Positions 1-18,505 of a stretch of DNA of 64,000 nt are shown here, piece by piece. This DNA is from Anas platyrhynchos. Lineage: Eukaryota > Chordata > Aves > Anseriformes > Anatidae. The position numbers and the translations under genes were made by a program. A model generated the notes under the pieces. It made no database searches, was not told the DNA's origin, and worked only from the letters and a program-made list of their open reading frames with translations. Location: the NCBI RefSeq assembly GCF_047663525.1, contig NC_092594.1, positions 35,015,001-35,079,000 on the forward strand. Reading direction: 5' to 3'. Within the stretch, counting starts at the first letter, position 1, and each line of letters begins with the position of its first letter.

Positions 1-6609
<6,609 letters not shown>

Positions 6610-6711
6610 TAAAACATACAAAATGGCAAGTTTGGTGGTTTGGAAGAAAAATAATCATTCTTTCCATTCCTGAATGCTTTTGTAGCACACAGTGCTGTTC
6701 AGTTAGAATTG

Positions 6712-6790
6712 TAATCATAGAATACTGAAGTTGGAAGGGGCCCACAAGGATCAGAGTCTAACTCCTAAAGCCCTTCTGATCCATTCGTCT
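6712..6790 (-). mobile_element. CR1 LINE 3'-end fragment
   Basis: Read on the minus strand it ends ...ggccccttccaacttcagt then attctatgatt, the characteristic CR1 3' terminus (CCCTTCCAACCC...ATTCTATGA). Only about 80 bp remain. It sits in the short intron between the last two PRKAA2 exons. CR1 is the dominant LINE of birds and other sauropsids, which supports the host assignment. Confidence 0.75.
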
Positions 6791-6888
6791 CCACTACTAT
6801 TACTAGTTCCTTAGCAAACATGTTAGGGATGCCAAACTAATGCTGTGTTTTATTTTTTCTTGCCCTTTTTTTTTTCTCCTCCTTGAAG

Positions 6889-7127
6889 ACGAGGTGATGG
6901 AACAGAGGTCTGGCTCATCCACCCCACAGCGCTCGTGCTCTGCTGCAGGCTTGCACCGGCCGAGACTGAGCATTGATGCCGCAGCAGCCACCGAGTGCCA
7001 GTCGCTGATGGGGTCCCTGAGCGGCTCCTTTGTGGGCAGCATCCCCTCGGTGCCCCCGCGCCTGGGCAGCCACACCATGGACTTCTTCGAGATGTGCGCC
7101 AGCCTGATCATGGCTCTGGCTCGCTGA
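6889..7127 (+). CDS. PRKAA2: PRKAA2 last coding exon: ST loop and C-terminus
   Basis: 239 nt including the stop TGA at 7125-7127. It encodes the Ser/Thr-rich loop (RSGSSTPQRSCSAAG, where Akt/PKA-type phosphorylation is known in the family) and ends with the conserved MDFFEMCASLIMALAR helix. The segment between them is the most divergent part, with an alanine run and GSFVGSIPSVPP. The acceptor follows a long pyrimidine tract (6857-6888). Confidence 0.95.
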
Positions 7128-8924
7128 GCCAGGCACCGCTCCCCCAGCACACGGTATCGCACTGTGAGGATCGGGTCTGACGTGGCCGTTCCTTCTTTCT
7201 TCTTCTTCCTTCGTCCTCCTCACCGCTCCATAGCCTGCGACACAGAACCAATTCCTTTTTTAAAAGATCCAAAATGTACTCCTTTGTACTCTCAAAGGAT
7301 CCAGTCCCCTCTAACAAGGCATTGAGGAAATCAGGAATAACTTAATTTCACTCATTAGACCTGGGTGAAATGTATACAATGAACTTTTCCTTGTGAACCA
7401 AATGGGAAACATGGGCATGGCTTTAAAGTAGCAAACGTATCACTGACTTTTTGGTAGACACCTTCCTCCTGGTTGATCCTGAATTTACAGAGCTGTGGCC
7501 AAGCATCTCTTTCTACGACACACACAGTGTGCAGCGAGGTTCATGTTGAAGCCCCTGTGCTGCTCCAAGCAGGGGGAGGATGTGAGCCTCTGGCAACGCT
7601 TTTCTCCTAAATCCAGCAGCTGCTGAAGTGCTCCTGCAGCAGGAGCACTTCTACCCTGTGTTCTTTTTCCCCTACTAAAGAAGGGTGAGGGGTGGGATGT
7701 GCAAAGCTCCCATTGCAGATGTGGGACAGGATGCTCCCGAGCCCCCCCAAATCCAGCACTTTGTCCTCAATATTCTCGTGGAGGGGGAGCTTCCCTGCAC
7801 ACTCGAGAGCCAGCAGCATGGCCCTGGCACATTTACCTCTCACCTTTCCCGTAGGAAGCTTTTGGCCATCGTCACCACCCCAAAACCTCTGCCAAAGCCG
7901 CCTGCCTTCGCCCACCGGAGGATCTGAGAACAAAGAGCTCTGCTGTCCTGATGCTGAAGGGGCTGGGACCTCGCCGCTCCACGGAGAAGGCAGGGATATC
8001 TTGAACATTTCACTGTTCCTTTACTATCTGAAGGATAGGATTTTATACTTTCAGACAAACTGTGGGGATTTTTAAGGTTAAAATTCTTGTTATTTGAGGG
8101 TAAAGTCTAGTGCACGTGTGACGACTTCTTTGTTTAAAAGAGTTACTACTTCTCATCGCGTAGGCTTAATCTCATGGACAGCGTTGGCATCTGCTTGGCT
8201 TTGCTATGGTATTTAATTCCATTTACTTGATTGCAAAGGAACATAATAGGCTAATCAGTCAAGGGACAAATGCTTTATGAAAAGTTTGCCAAAAAATCCT
8301 GGGTGTTTTTTTTTTTTTTCATACTTATTTTTTGTTTTGTTTTAAGAAAACAAAGGAGAACCAATGTTACTGGTCCCAGGAATTTGGTCGTTTGATGTTA
8401 AAAAAAAAACAAAACAAAACAATTTTTTTGATAGCTTCTTATGACCCTAGGTGGTTTTTGCTAGGAATTGTTTTTTTTGTACAGTTGCACTTTAATTTAT
8501 ACTTTCTGAAAGTTTCTACGAGAAGCAAGGAAGAGAAAGACACGTTCAGCCTTTTGTACTAATCATTTTAGGTAATGAAGACAAATACAGGATATTTTTG
8601 CCATCTACTGGCAGTTAAGTGGACGTTTTCAACTTGAAGTCCCTTTTTTTAACAAACACAAAATTGCCTTACTTTTGTTACAGATTACATTTTGATTCTC
8701 ACTAGTGTGAATTTCCAGCTCTGTTTTTTCCAGAAGCCGCACAAAGTAGAAAGCTGCCAAAAACCCATCCGTTTTGCTGTTAAGTTCTCATATGCAGAAT
8801 CCAACACGGCAGTGTTTGGATTACAAACCTGACAGCAGAACAATTTTGTTTTTAAAGGAAACACTGGAAATATTTGTAGTACTCCTAGGTTTTGTAATAA
8901 GCTTTTATTATATTATCCTTATGA

Positions 8925-8930
8925 AATAAA
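8925..8930 (+). terminator. PRKAA2: Proximal polyadenylation signal, PRKAA2
   Basis: AATAAA in an AT-rich context. About 15-45 nt downstream lies a GT-rich stretch (gtggggtgaggg, then gtgtgcctggtgg), which is the expected cleavage-factor arrangement. Confidence 0.5.
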
Positions 8931-11900
8931 ATACTGTGGGGTGAGGGATGGCTTTGACAGTGTGCCTGGTGGCTATCAGGTGATGCATATCTCCTGTGCT
9001 CCAGTATAAGAAAGAACAGAGAATACAGAAGCCTTCATACAAAACAAAACAAAAGAAAAAGCCCTAGAGCCAAATCTGGCCAGCATGTTGCTCCTTAGGA
9101 GCTTTTGGATCAGTGCTGAGATGCCAGTAAATGTTAGGCAAAGAGACCTGGATGTTTTAGGTGCTGGAGATAAGCTCCTCAGAAAGGAGCAGGACAGGGT
9201 GGCCAAGTGGCTGCAGGAACAGACAGGAATTCCCATCTAGGAAACAATTAGGAATCTCCGTGTCCCTGCTGTGAAGTATATTTGAAATGTAAGAGGCTGT
9301 TTAAGTCATCACTCACAATTTAGCATCTTGCCAAGGCACTTGTCCTGGAAACAACTGTGGCCCAGCTGATAATGGGCTCGTGCATTAGATGTAATCTGTA
9401 GTTCAGAGGTGTGTAGATGTACTGATGTCTCACCTTACACTTGTCCTCTGGGATTTCCTATCCAGCAGGACTAGTAGTGCTAAGCAGCAGCACGTTCCCT
9501 AAGGAAGCAATACTTGCTTCCTGGAGGCATGTGGGATTTCTAGCTGGTAGGATAAGACCTTGTGGCACTTCGCATCTTCTCAGACCCATGCAAACATTAA
9601 CTAAATGTATGGGTCTGCAACACCAGTCCTGCCAAAAAGGCAACAAGAGTGTCTCAGGTTTCCATATGGAGAAAAGCAAAGAGACGAAGCTACTTTCAGC
9701 AGAGGCATTGAAGCAAGTAGGTCAAGGTGGTTAGCACGTAGAGCTCCAGCCCAGAGCTGGTGGAAGGACCTCCTCAGCGAACAGATGAGATGAAACTCTC
9801 CATTAAACAGCCTTACCTAAATCCATGCTGCATTTGGAGATGTTCTGAGAAGATTCATCATTTTTATTTTTAATTTTTTTAACCCTCGAATAGGCTGTTT
9901 TCTGGTTCCCAGAAGCGAAGAAACTACTGACCTCCAGTTATGCTTTCTGGAGGCAAAGTTTAACTTTTACACTGTTACACTGTGGTCTGATGTTTGAGTT
10001 ATACTGGTACGTGCACGACTATTAGGAAAAGCAGGGTAGATGTATTTGAACTAAACAAACTTGAATTCCTCCAAGTGCAATTCTTCATAAGCCACTGGAC
10101 AGCTGTGCTTTGCAAGCCACAGATTCACCCGAACATTGCTTCAGCCCAGCCGGGAGAGAGACACCATGCAGAGGTCAGTTAGGCTCCAGCATTAACCTCC
10201 AGCTCCTGGGTGAGTTAATTCAGAAATAGTTCGTAATGTACTAGTTGGCAAATATATATATGTGTATATTATATGGGTAGGGGCAGTTTGGTTCTCAGGA
10301 GTTGGAGCTAATCAGGCAAAGGCAGCGGGAGGTTTTAGTTTAATAAGTTAGAAGTGCACATGCAGCATGTGTGTCGAGTTCAGCTTTTCAGAAGGTGTGT
10401 ACAAGCACAGGGATGTGGGCAGTGGTGTAAAAAATGAAGCAACTGGTTCGTATCTGTTGTATATACATTTTTTTTGTGTGATTACAATGCCAAATCATAT
10501 CAGAATAGATGAAGTCTGAACAAAGTAACCGTTCTGTCTACTCCGTTTCATTTTACTGCTCTTTACCATCAGTCTTTTGTGCACCCATGTAGAAGGAAGA
10601 GAGACCCTAGCACAGGACATGAAATCGTGCCTTCAACACACATTAGGACTGCTGGAAACTGCAGCTTTATTTCCCGAGGTGCACAAATCTCGCAGCTCAC
10701 GCAGAATCATACCGGTGAGACATGCAGGCCATGTTCCTGAAAACTTGAAGTATCATTTGTTGTGCAGGTTTTTTTTGTTTTTGTTTTTGTATTGGTTCAG
10801 AGAGGGATGGGGGGAAGAATCTCACATCCGTCCCTTCAGGTGAGCCAAACAAATCCCTGCTCCAGCTTCTGTATTGTTGTATTCTAAAGTTTTAGGATTC
10901 ATTTTTGTGCAACTATTTACAGCCACCTTTCTTAAGGTCTTACTTTGATATGGGCTCTCCACTTAGTGCTTTCCTTTGGCTTCCTGAGTCCTTCCCTCAT
11001 TGATTTTTCTTCACCATTTACTTACAAAAAGGCAACAGCTTCCTATAATTCTGAATTTCCAGTCTGCCTCTTGGGACATGGATTTAAAGGTTCGTTCAGA
11101 GGTTTCTCTCTCCATGCCTGAAAGATGAACTGATTTTCAGAACTCATACATTATTCCTGTTGACCAAACACTGACTTTTGCAGCGGAACTGGTGCTGCAC
11201 ATACGTAATGCACTTATCTTTGCTAGTTTTAAGCATCAAAATTAGACAGTCATTCAGAACTATGGATTCAAAGCATGTTTAGTGTTACAGAAACAGTCTG
11301 TTTCCAACAAAAAGCCTTGAAATTCTTGCTGAAGCTGCCTTAATTTAAAAAAAATGTATTTGTAAGACTCATCTCTAAGTTTTTTTTTTTTTTTTTTTTA
11401 ATCCAAGTTTTGAAATAATTTATTTATCCTCATCTCACGAAGCTGTGAAGTAGATACTGTAGACATGGTAACATTTATTCTTGTTGCTGAAAGCATGTTC
11501 ATGTGTTCTGTATCATGTTATATTCATGTGTTTTGTACCTCAATGCATTTGTTTTTTTCTTTTAGAGTGCAAAGCAAAACTGAATCCCAGGACAACTGTA
11601 GTACCCATGGCCCAGCATCTCTGGGCAGACAATCCTCACCTCTGAGATAGGAACCAGACTAGCCCATAGCAAGGTTTTGTTTGGATTATAAAGAATATTT
11701 ATGATTTTTCTTCTGTTAAGATGCTGAATTTTAAAAACCTCTGAGTATAAGCATCTCTTCCAACATATAATTAACATGAAGCTCAGAAGAGAATACGGAG
11801 TTCTATGACTACTCCATCCTTCTTGACATTATGTACTTTGTCAACTGATTGGGAAGGTTGTGTTGACTGGTTCATTGAAATTGAGATTTATTTCTAGGTA

Positions 11901-12072
11901 TAGTCTTTGTGGAAGGGCACAGAGTTTGGGTTCAGTTTTGGCCTTTGTGCAAGTAACTGTGCATTAGGTAATCACAAAGAAGCCTTTTACCTTCTGTTGA
12001 TGGTGTGGAAAGTGGTTCTCAGTGTACTGCACTGCATGTGATAGCTGTTTCCATGGTTGACATTTGCACTTT

Positions 12073-12078
12073 AATAAA
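12073..12078 (+). terminator. PRKAA2: Distal polyadenylation signal, PRKAA2
   Basis: AATAAA in ctttaataaactcagagac, followed directly by an A-rich tract. It is the last good signal before the convergent FYB2 gene ends at about 14.3 kb. The usage order is inferred. Confidence 0.4.
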
Positions 12079-12090
12079 CTCAGAGACAAA

Positions 12091-14299
12091 AAAAAACAAA
12101 CAAAAACAATAGCAACAAATCCTTAAAACTTACTGTCTGGGTGAAGGGGCAGGGAAGAGTTAAGATATCTGAGTGTGTAACAAAACTGGCTTCCCCAACC
12201 CAGAATGCACACCATAAGCCAGGCCCACATTTTTTTCTCCCATTTTAACATGTATCTAGTGGAGCTGATGGACCTGTACTGAATCAGATCTTGACTTCTT
12301 ATGCAAAAGAACAGAAACAAATATTTTAAAGATATTTTGAAAAAAATAAGAGTTTGGATAAGAAACTGGGGGCTAGTTCATGTATGCCTGCGATACAGAG
12401 GGACGTAAATTCAATTATAAAGCACAAAGCTGCAGTGAGCGCTCCAGCTTCATCCCTATCTGCAGTCTCCTTTAATCACAATTTCTGTGATAGAACAGAA
12501 ATTCCAGTTCTCCCTCATATTCAGCAGATCAGAAATGTTAACACAGTGATTTCCATATTGAAAAGAAATGTGGGTTTGAAATCTACATGCTAATTTTTTC
12601 TAAGTTTTGATTCGTTCAGGATATACCAGCAAGGCTATTTAATAAAAAAAAAAAAAAAAAAAAAGGAAAACTTCAATTTCCTAAACAGTATCTTGACCTA
12701 AGTATAGCCAATCTGTGGTTTAATTGAGGAAATCTTATCTAAGGTGCTGTATGTAAAGCATTTGGTATTGTCTTAAGTCAATCCTAATCAGGCACTTTCC
12801 CTCTGTGTACGTGTTGGAACCTGGCCATGAAGAAAAATAGTGTAAGTGCATTGCAAGGCTTCCGTGCATTATCCAAGCTGCTCGCTGCAGCCAGCACCAG
12901 CACAGCCCTTTGTGCTTCACCTCGACAAAAGAGAATTTGCATGTGCCGCTAATGCAAGACTCGCCTATCACATCTGCTGGGTGTATTGTTAACAGGTGAG
13001 GCCTTCTGAGCTAGTTTGGGATGGGGAGGAAGCAGTCATGAGGAAGGTGTTTTCCTGATGGGATCACTCCTAAATATCGCCATACAAGATGGCCTAAAGG
13101 TAAGTTAGCATCTCCATGGCCTCTTTCGGGTCCTTTCCCCAGGAAGTCTGGGGGTGAAGGACACATGTCCCTGGCTGCTCTGCAGCCAAGTATGCACTCT
13201 AGCTCCCCAGCTCTCCATCTCTGCTAGAGAAGTCTAAATATTTGGGCTGGCAAGCCTGAAGAGCTGCGCATGCTTGAAGGGGGTTGGGGTTTTATTTTGT
13301 TGGTCTTTTTTTTTTTCCAGGGTGGATGCTGGCCAACACACTTAATAGTAACCACATGGTAAAATAAATAAGAATGCCTGTATAGACTTTAAAGTAAATG
13401 TTAAATATTTGCTCTGTTTTTCTGATCTTTTCGATGCCAGTTTTCAAATGGCCCTGTGGCAAATAGTGTTTTTATTTTGCTGTGTTTTCATAAGCCTGGA
13501 ACATTTAATAATTTCTAATTAAGCCATCTACATTTTTAGGATTATTTATGAGCGCACTGATACAGCGCTGGGGAGGGGTGGGGGCTGCACAGCAATAGTC
13601 AAGTTTGTTTCTGCCAGACCCGGGAACACAAAATCAGAGTCCACATTTTTTGTGTGTTGAAAAGGTACCCAGCCACTAGATATGCTAAGGAGAAGCCAGT
13701 GGCAATTTATATTTCTCCTCCTACTTTTAGGAGCATTTTTCTTAAAATAAGCACTCAGCTCTCACAGCCCAAACACAGGGACAACTGTTGGGTAAGTACC
13801 TGCTGCTAAGCAGTGGGGGAAGCCAAAAGGCAGCCTTTACATATCTTGGATGCCTGAGTTAGCTTGCAAAAATAAAGTAAATTTTTACTGAAAGCTTTAT
13901 TTACTTTTTAAAATGTATGTATTTTTTATTATTTGAAAGGAATGAGTCAACTTTTCCACTGTTTTATATACTGAACCTAGCAAGAATGCAGTAAATACTT
14001 GTCCCAATACTTCTATCAAGACCAAAAATTTATATGATTTGATTTTTAGAGGAACAAATCTTTATGGAAACTTTGCAGCTCCAGCCCCTAAGATGGACAG
14101 TAGTGAATGGATGTGGAGTAATTACATTTCTGTTTTCTGCATAAGCTTTTTGCAGTGCAGAAATGTAAGCCACTCCAGAGCTGAACAAGGAGGTACTCCA
14201 GAAAGTAAGAAACCCTGAAAATAGCTAAAGTTCAGAGAAGTCAGTGAACTCATTCAAAATAGACAAAAAATGAAAAAGTCTCTTGCATGTTTACAAGTG
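12091..14299. other. Intergenic region between convergent PRKAA2 and FYB2
   Basis: About 2.2 kb of AT-rich DNA with no supported exon. It contains a 21-A homopolymer at 12644-12664 that directly follows an AATAA-type motif, which could be the tail of a retroposed sequence or a chance run. Confidence 0.6.
12644..12664. repeat. Poly(A) tract
   Basis: 21 consecutive A residues preceded by ttaat. No target-site duplication could be identified around it. Confidence 0.8.
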
Positions 14300-14413
14300 T
14301 AAAAAAAACAAACAACTTTATTTACATGTGTATCAGGTCTACACCACTGACAAATGTGGGCTCTCACAGGCCCATGAAGCTCAGAAGGGCGCCGCAGGGA
14401 TGCTCCGGGGAGG
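14300..14413 (-). other. FYB2: FYB2 3' UTR
   Basis: A short UTR of about 110 nt between the stop codon and the expected cleavage site downstream of the signal at 14317-14322. The end is approximate. Confidence 0.55.
14317..14322 (-). terminator. FYB2: FYB2 polyadenylation signal
   Basis: AATAAA on the minus strand, followed by a GT/T-rich stretch (gttgtttgtttttttt), the normal arrangement for cleavage. Confidence 0.6.
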
Positions 14414-14423
14414 TTAGTAGTGC
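14414..14423 (-). CDS. FYB2: FYB2 last coding exon (stop codon)
   Basis: After the acceptor cttttacag the frame reads one base completing Arg697, then His-Tyr-TAA. The protein therefore ends three residues after the SH3-like fold. A longer frame in this exon (out of phase) was rejected. The downstream polyadenylation signal at 14317 supports this as the terminal exon. Confidence 0.72.
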
Positions 14424-14844
14424 CTGTAAAAGAAGAGAATTTCACAGCAACAGACACATTGGCAATAGGAGGTTCATTTGTAGCAATTACAATGGGGCAT
14501 GCAAAGAAATGCTGTCGCAGTAGGGGGTTTAAGGACGTGTTTTGGAAGGGCAATGCACACAGAGTGGGCCTAGTTTGAAGCAGATATGAATTAATATGGC
14601 ATAGCTGAAGGCAGTCAAGAATTTCCAGTTTATACAGCTCATGACTGGACAAGCATTTTTTTTAGCTGCATTTGGACTGGACCCGGGTAACTAATAGCAG
14701 ACTCAAACAAGAAATATTTAATAGTGTCTGTTCACATTAGCCATCCCTTGGCTTTGGAAGTTTAAAGCACGATTCTCTAGATCTCAAATATCCACATAGA
14801 GGGAGAAGAAAACATACATCACAATAAATAAAACCCAAATTTAC

Positions 14845-14878
14845 CTGAAGTTTAAATGCTCCACTAGAACATACCCAT
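14845..14878 (-). CDS. FYB2: FYB2 micro-exon 19, last SH3 strand
   Basis: 34 nt, completing Tyr686 and encoding GYVLVEHLNF, the GYV strand that closes the SH3-like fold. Acceptor tttttctcag, donor TTCAG|gtaaat, phases 1 to 2. Confidence 0.9.
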
Positions 14879-15027
14879 CTGAGAAAAAGGGAAAAAAAAA
14901 TAAGCAAATCAGTAAACTCCTGAGCAAATACTATGCACATAAGCACATAATATTTGATAAACCAATTTGCTCCTTAAAACTAGATTGAAAGATGACCCCT
15001 CATACTAGAAAGTTTCTGCAAACTTAC

Positions 15028-15184
15028 ATCTGCCCTCCGAGTTGCGGCATATCACTGCATTGCCCTCTGTGACATCGATCACATCCAGCTGCTCGCCAGC
15101 TGTGAGCGGGAGATCAGCTCTCCTCTTACTGGGGACGGAGCACTCGGCAGTCGCCGTGTTGATGACACTGATCTCCTTGTCGTA
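15028..15184 (-). CDS. FYB2: FYB2 coding exon 18, SH3-like domain
   Basis: 157 nt, residues 634-685, starting YDKEISVINTATAECSV and continuing LPLTAGEQLDVIDVTEGNAV and ICRNSEGR. This is the beta-strand core of the helically extended SH3 domain. The FYB1 hSH3 domains bind acidic lipids rather than classic PxxP ligands, and the same is inferred here. Acceptor ttcctgcag, donor AGAT|gtaagt, phases 0 to 1. Confidence 0.93.
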
Positions 15185-15480
15185 CTGCAGGAAGGAAATG
15201 AAAGCACACATCGTCCTACAGGTGTGTGCAATGTCTTCAAGGGCAGTGGGGAGAGAGGGAGGGGATAGGTTGTGAGGCTTTGTTTGGGGCTGGAGAGGGG
15301 GGGAAAGCCCAAAAACATCCCTGATGGAGATGTTGGATGAGGGGAGAACACAGCAGGCCAGGTGGGTTTCTCTCCCAGCATAGCAAAGAACCAAAAGCTT
15401 TTCACTGTACAACTCTTCAACATGACACATATCTGCTTTCCTCCTATGGCACAGATAGAGCTCTAAAAAGACTCACATAC

Positions 15481-15565
15481 CAGAAACGTTTCTCTAAAAA
15501 TCTTCTCTTCTTTTTCCATCTTCTTGCTTTTTTCTGCACTGTTCTTCCTGATTTTGAGGATACTT
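15481..15565 (-). CDS. FYB2: FYB2 coding exon 17, helical lead-in to SH3
   Basis: 85 nt, residues 605-633. The segment KSKKMEKEEKIFRETFL matches the EEKxFRKKF helix that precedes the SH3-like fold in FYB1/FYB2. Acceptor cttggtgcag, donor CTG|gtatgt, phases 2 to 0. Confidence 0.88.
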
Positions 15566-17159
15566 CTGCACCAAGAGAAACATACATTCTGAGCATCGTT
15601 TTGGTATCCTCTGGCACTGGGAGACAGCAGGAAATGCAACCCAGAGCCTTGCTCCAGGTTTGTCTGCAATGAACTCTATCAAGACCAAAGCACACCGTTC
15701 ATTTTGCTGTTTTCATAAATGGATGAACATGCAACTCAAATTTATTGGTGAGCATAATTTGAGCCATTTGGTATCTCCATTTGGAACAAGTATTCTCGCT
15801 GTAAACGGCAGGAGAACAAATTAGCACTTTATCAAGGGTTTCAAATCAATTGTGGTTTTGTAGAAGACAGTTGACTTTTCCCCCAGCAATTTAGCTCCTG
15901 TTTTTATTTATATTCAAACAAAAAGGGTCCCCAGGTAATTTTTATCATGAGCCGATAATGAAAGAAGGGCTCAACACAGCCCTGCAGGTTTGTGTTGCCT
16001 TTTTAGCACATGGAGGAGAATGTCACCAAAACAGAAGTTTATATGGCACTATAAAGTGAAGCACCTGCTCTTACAACCAAGTTAAGCGGAATAAGGGCCA
16101 TGGATATGGAGATGCCACTCTTTCTGATTTATATGTGGGATTACAGCTGTGACATTCATTTCAGAGGGAAAAACAAACAAAAAACAAAAACAACACACAA
16201 CACTTGCAATAAATTATTCACACTTGGCTAATTTTCATGCTTTTAATTTTAAGAGGAAGGGGAAACAAGAGCTGAAATTAGGGACTTCTAAACTGTTAAG
16301 AAATTTGTCATTGGCAGACTCCACTCACAGGAGTTGTGCTCTCTAAGGAGCAGATGAAATCGCATCAGCTTCCTGATATTCCCTACAATTATGCACATGA
16401 CTTCGCACAACACAACAAGCAGTGCTTTAGCAACCCCATGCAGGAACTCTGTGGTAGGAACCCAGAAAGTATATCACTGATTTCCATTTGTTTGAAGTCG
16501 CAGGGGCTGGGCCATAGAAAGCTCATTGCAGCTCATGTTTTTCTGATCTAAAAGGGAAATGAAATTGCCTGCTTCCATGTGAGGTTTTGCAGCACTGGTA
16601 ACAAAGTTTTATCTTCAATTTTACGTGCGCAAATGGTACAGCAAGAGTCAATGTTATAAACATTGATGGGGAAGAAAAAAAAAAGAAATCAATACTTTAA
16701 GGGCAAGGGGAACACACAGGATACTGTGTGTGGGTCTTCAAAAACAATGGTCTTGCCAAAAGAGCAACAGCTGATCTATGGAGATGAAATATTTAATCAA
16801 GGCACGATGAGGGAAGGAATGGGGCTGAGCACAGCAGAAAAGCAGCCCAATGCATAGCAAGGAACACTTTTTTTGTCTCAGCTAAGCAGGAAGACCACAT
16901 ACACCTTCAGGATGAGACCCTCAAGGTATCCTCCACTTGCACACAACTCAGATCCAGGAATTTGTTTTGCCTTCAAAATACTTTCCATAAAGTTTCCAAA
17001 AGCTGGGTTCAAAGGAGAAGGACCCTGGAGCAGCAGCCAAACACCAATGTTTGCTTAAGCAAGGGCATCCTGCTCCTGCAAGTGACTTGAGAACCGCATC
17101 ACGACACACCCCATACAAAGTCAGACAACACAGGAAAAACACTTAATGCAAGTAAAGAC
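15566..17159 (-). other. FYB2 intron 16
   Basis: 1.6 kb. No repeat or gene recognised. Confidence 0.75.
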
Positions 17160-17252
17160 CTGTCCACGTCGTCGCTGCTTTTCCTTCGGTCCTTCTCGTC
17201 TCTTGACATCAGGAATTTTGGCATCCAGGTTTTGTACTTGTCGTCCTTCTCT
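17160..17252 (-). CDS. FYB2: FYB2 coding exon 16, Lys/Asp-rich
   Basis: 93 nt, residues 574-604, starting EKDDKYKTWMPKFLMSRDE. It is highly charged and leads into the helical part of the extended SH3 domain. Acceptor cctcctctcag, donor GACAG|gtcttt (a weaker donor), phase 2. Confidence 0.83.
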
Positions 17253-17813
17253 CTGAGAGGAGGGAGGAGAAAGAGCCACACAAATTGAGGTTTTGCAGCA
17301 GGACACGTCCCCTCCTCAAACCCGAGTTGGTACAAAGCCACGATTTTTCCCTCTCTGCCTCCCCCCACATCTCCCACCCAGATGCAAGCATGTGCTGCGC
17401 TTTGTACCAGCACACGCTGCCGCTGTGATCATCTGGCAGCCAGGCACCAAGACATGCTGTTCCTATTAAAAGTAATTTTTCTGACAAGGAGCTTGCCAGG
17501 ACCGCGCTGATTATCAGCTCTGGGAGCTGGGCTTTTCCTTCCTTAGGAAAACTATCTGAGTTTTGCTGCACGGCAGCGAGCGGCTCTCCCCTTTTCACAT
17601 CTTTGGCACTAACTACGTCATGTCAAAGGAACATTTTGGGGGATGTTTCTTGCCAAATTAAACACACAAGCAGAGTGCATCTGGACTGTGTCCAGAGGAG
17701 TGGGTCCTGCCCAGCTCATGACCCTTGGTGCCTCACAGCCCGGCAGGGTCCCCAGTCTCACACCAAGGGCCCCGTCTACTAGTCAATCCCCTGGAGAAGG
17801 CCCTGCTCCTCAC

Positions 17814-17874
17814 CTGGGTTCTCTCTGCCCCGCCTCAACGTCATCATACACCATATCCTCCTGGGAGACATTCA
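17814..17874 (-). CDS. FYB2: FYB2 coding exon 15 (second VYDDV motif)
   Basis: 61 nt, residues 554-573, encoding NVSQEDMVYDDVEAGQREP. Tyr563 is in the same acidic YDDV motif as exon 10. Acceptor gggttccag, donor CCCAG|gtgagg, phases 1 to 2. Confidence 0.9.
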
Positions 17875-18476
17875 CTGGAACCCAAATGCAGCAGAGACAA
17901 TTGGGAAAGGTCATTCCAAGTCTGGCACTCAACACAGTTTATTGCAGAAGAGGATGGGGATGCTGTAAGCCACACAACCCAAAGGGGCCAAGGCAAGGCG
18001 AAAGGAAGAGCCTCACAGCTCCAGAAGATGGCCAAAACTCCAGCACAAGGCAAGATGCTGGGGTCTACCAGATGTGTTTGTCGGCAGTTTTCTTTCCCAA
18101 GAACATGGGGGGTTCACTCTGGCACCCTTGCATGGTGGGAATAGTTGGTGTGCCCATCCCAATTACAGAAGGCACAACCCTGTCCCTCCAGCAGGCAGTT
18201 AATGCCTGATCAGCGATGAAGCTTTGCAGAGAGCCCACATTGCCTCCCAAGATATATCCAAATCCTCAGGATCTTTAAACAAAACTACCAAAAAATAAAC
18301 AAAACCCCAACTCTCTACTGCAGCATAAACCTATATTAAGCCTTCAAATTAACACTGCCACATTACACATTGTGCCCATCTGAAAATCTTGTAGAGTTGA
18401 TTCTCCATTGTGCAATACATTTTCCGCTTCATGCATGCATAAATTCCCAAGAGCCAGATACATGCAAGTTGCTTAC

Positions 18477-18505
18477 CTAAATTTGGTACCGAAATGGAAA
18501 ATAAT
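18477..18505 (-). CDS. FYB2: FYB2 micro-exon 14
   Basis: 29 nt, encoding LFSISVPNL. Skipping it would place exon 15 out of frame, with a stop a few codons in, so it is required in the main transcript. Acceptor tctcctcag, donor TTTAG|gtaagc, phases 2 to 1. Confidence 0.8.

Larger units (their letters stand above)
7128..12090 (+). other. PRKAA2: PRKAA2 3' UTR (outer limit)
   Basis: AT-rich sequence with no supported coding exon on either strand. The distal end is inferred from the AATAAA at 12073. If the proximal AATAAA at 8925 is used the UTR is about 1.8 kb. A long alpha-2 3' UTR is normal in mammals. It contains the perfect inverted repeat at 7625-7651. Confidence 0.6.

Noticed and set aside
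14254..14413. Longer open frame in the last FYB2 exon
   Set aside because: It is out of phase with exon 19. The in-phase frame stops at 14414-14416.
17643..18209. 188-codon plus-strand frame
   Set aside because: It runs antisense across FYB2 exon 15 and has no recognisable domain.
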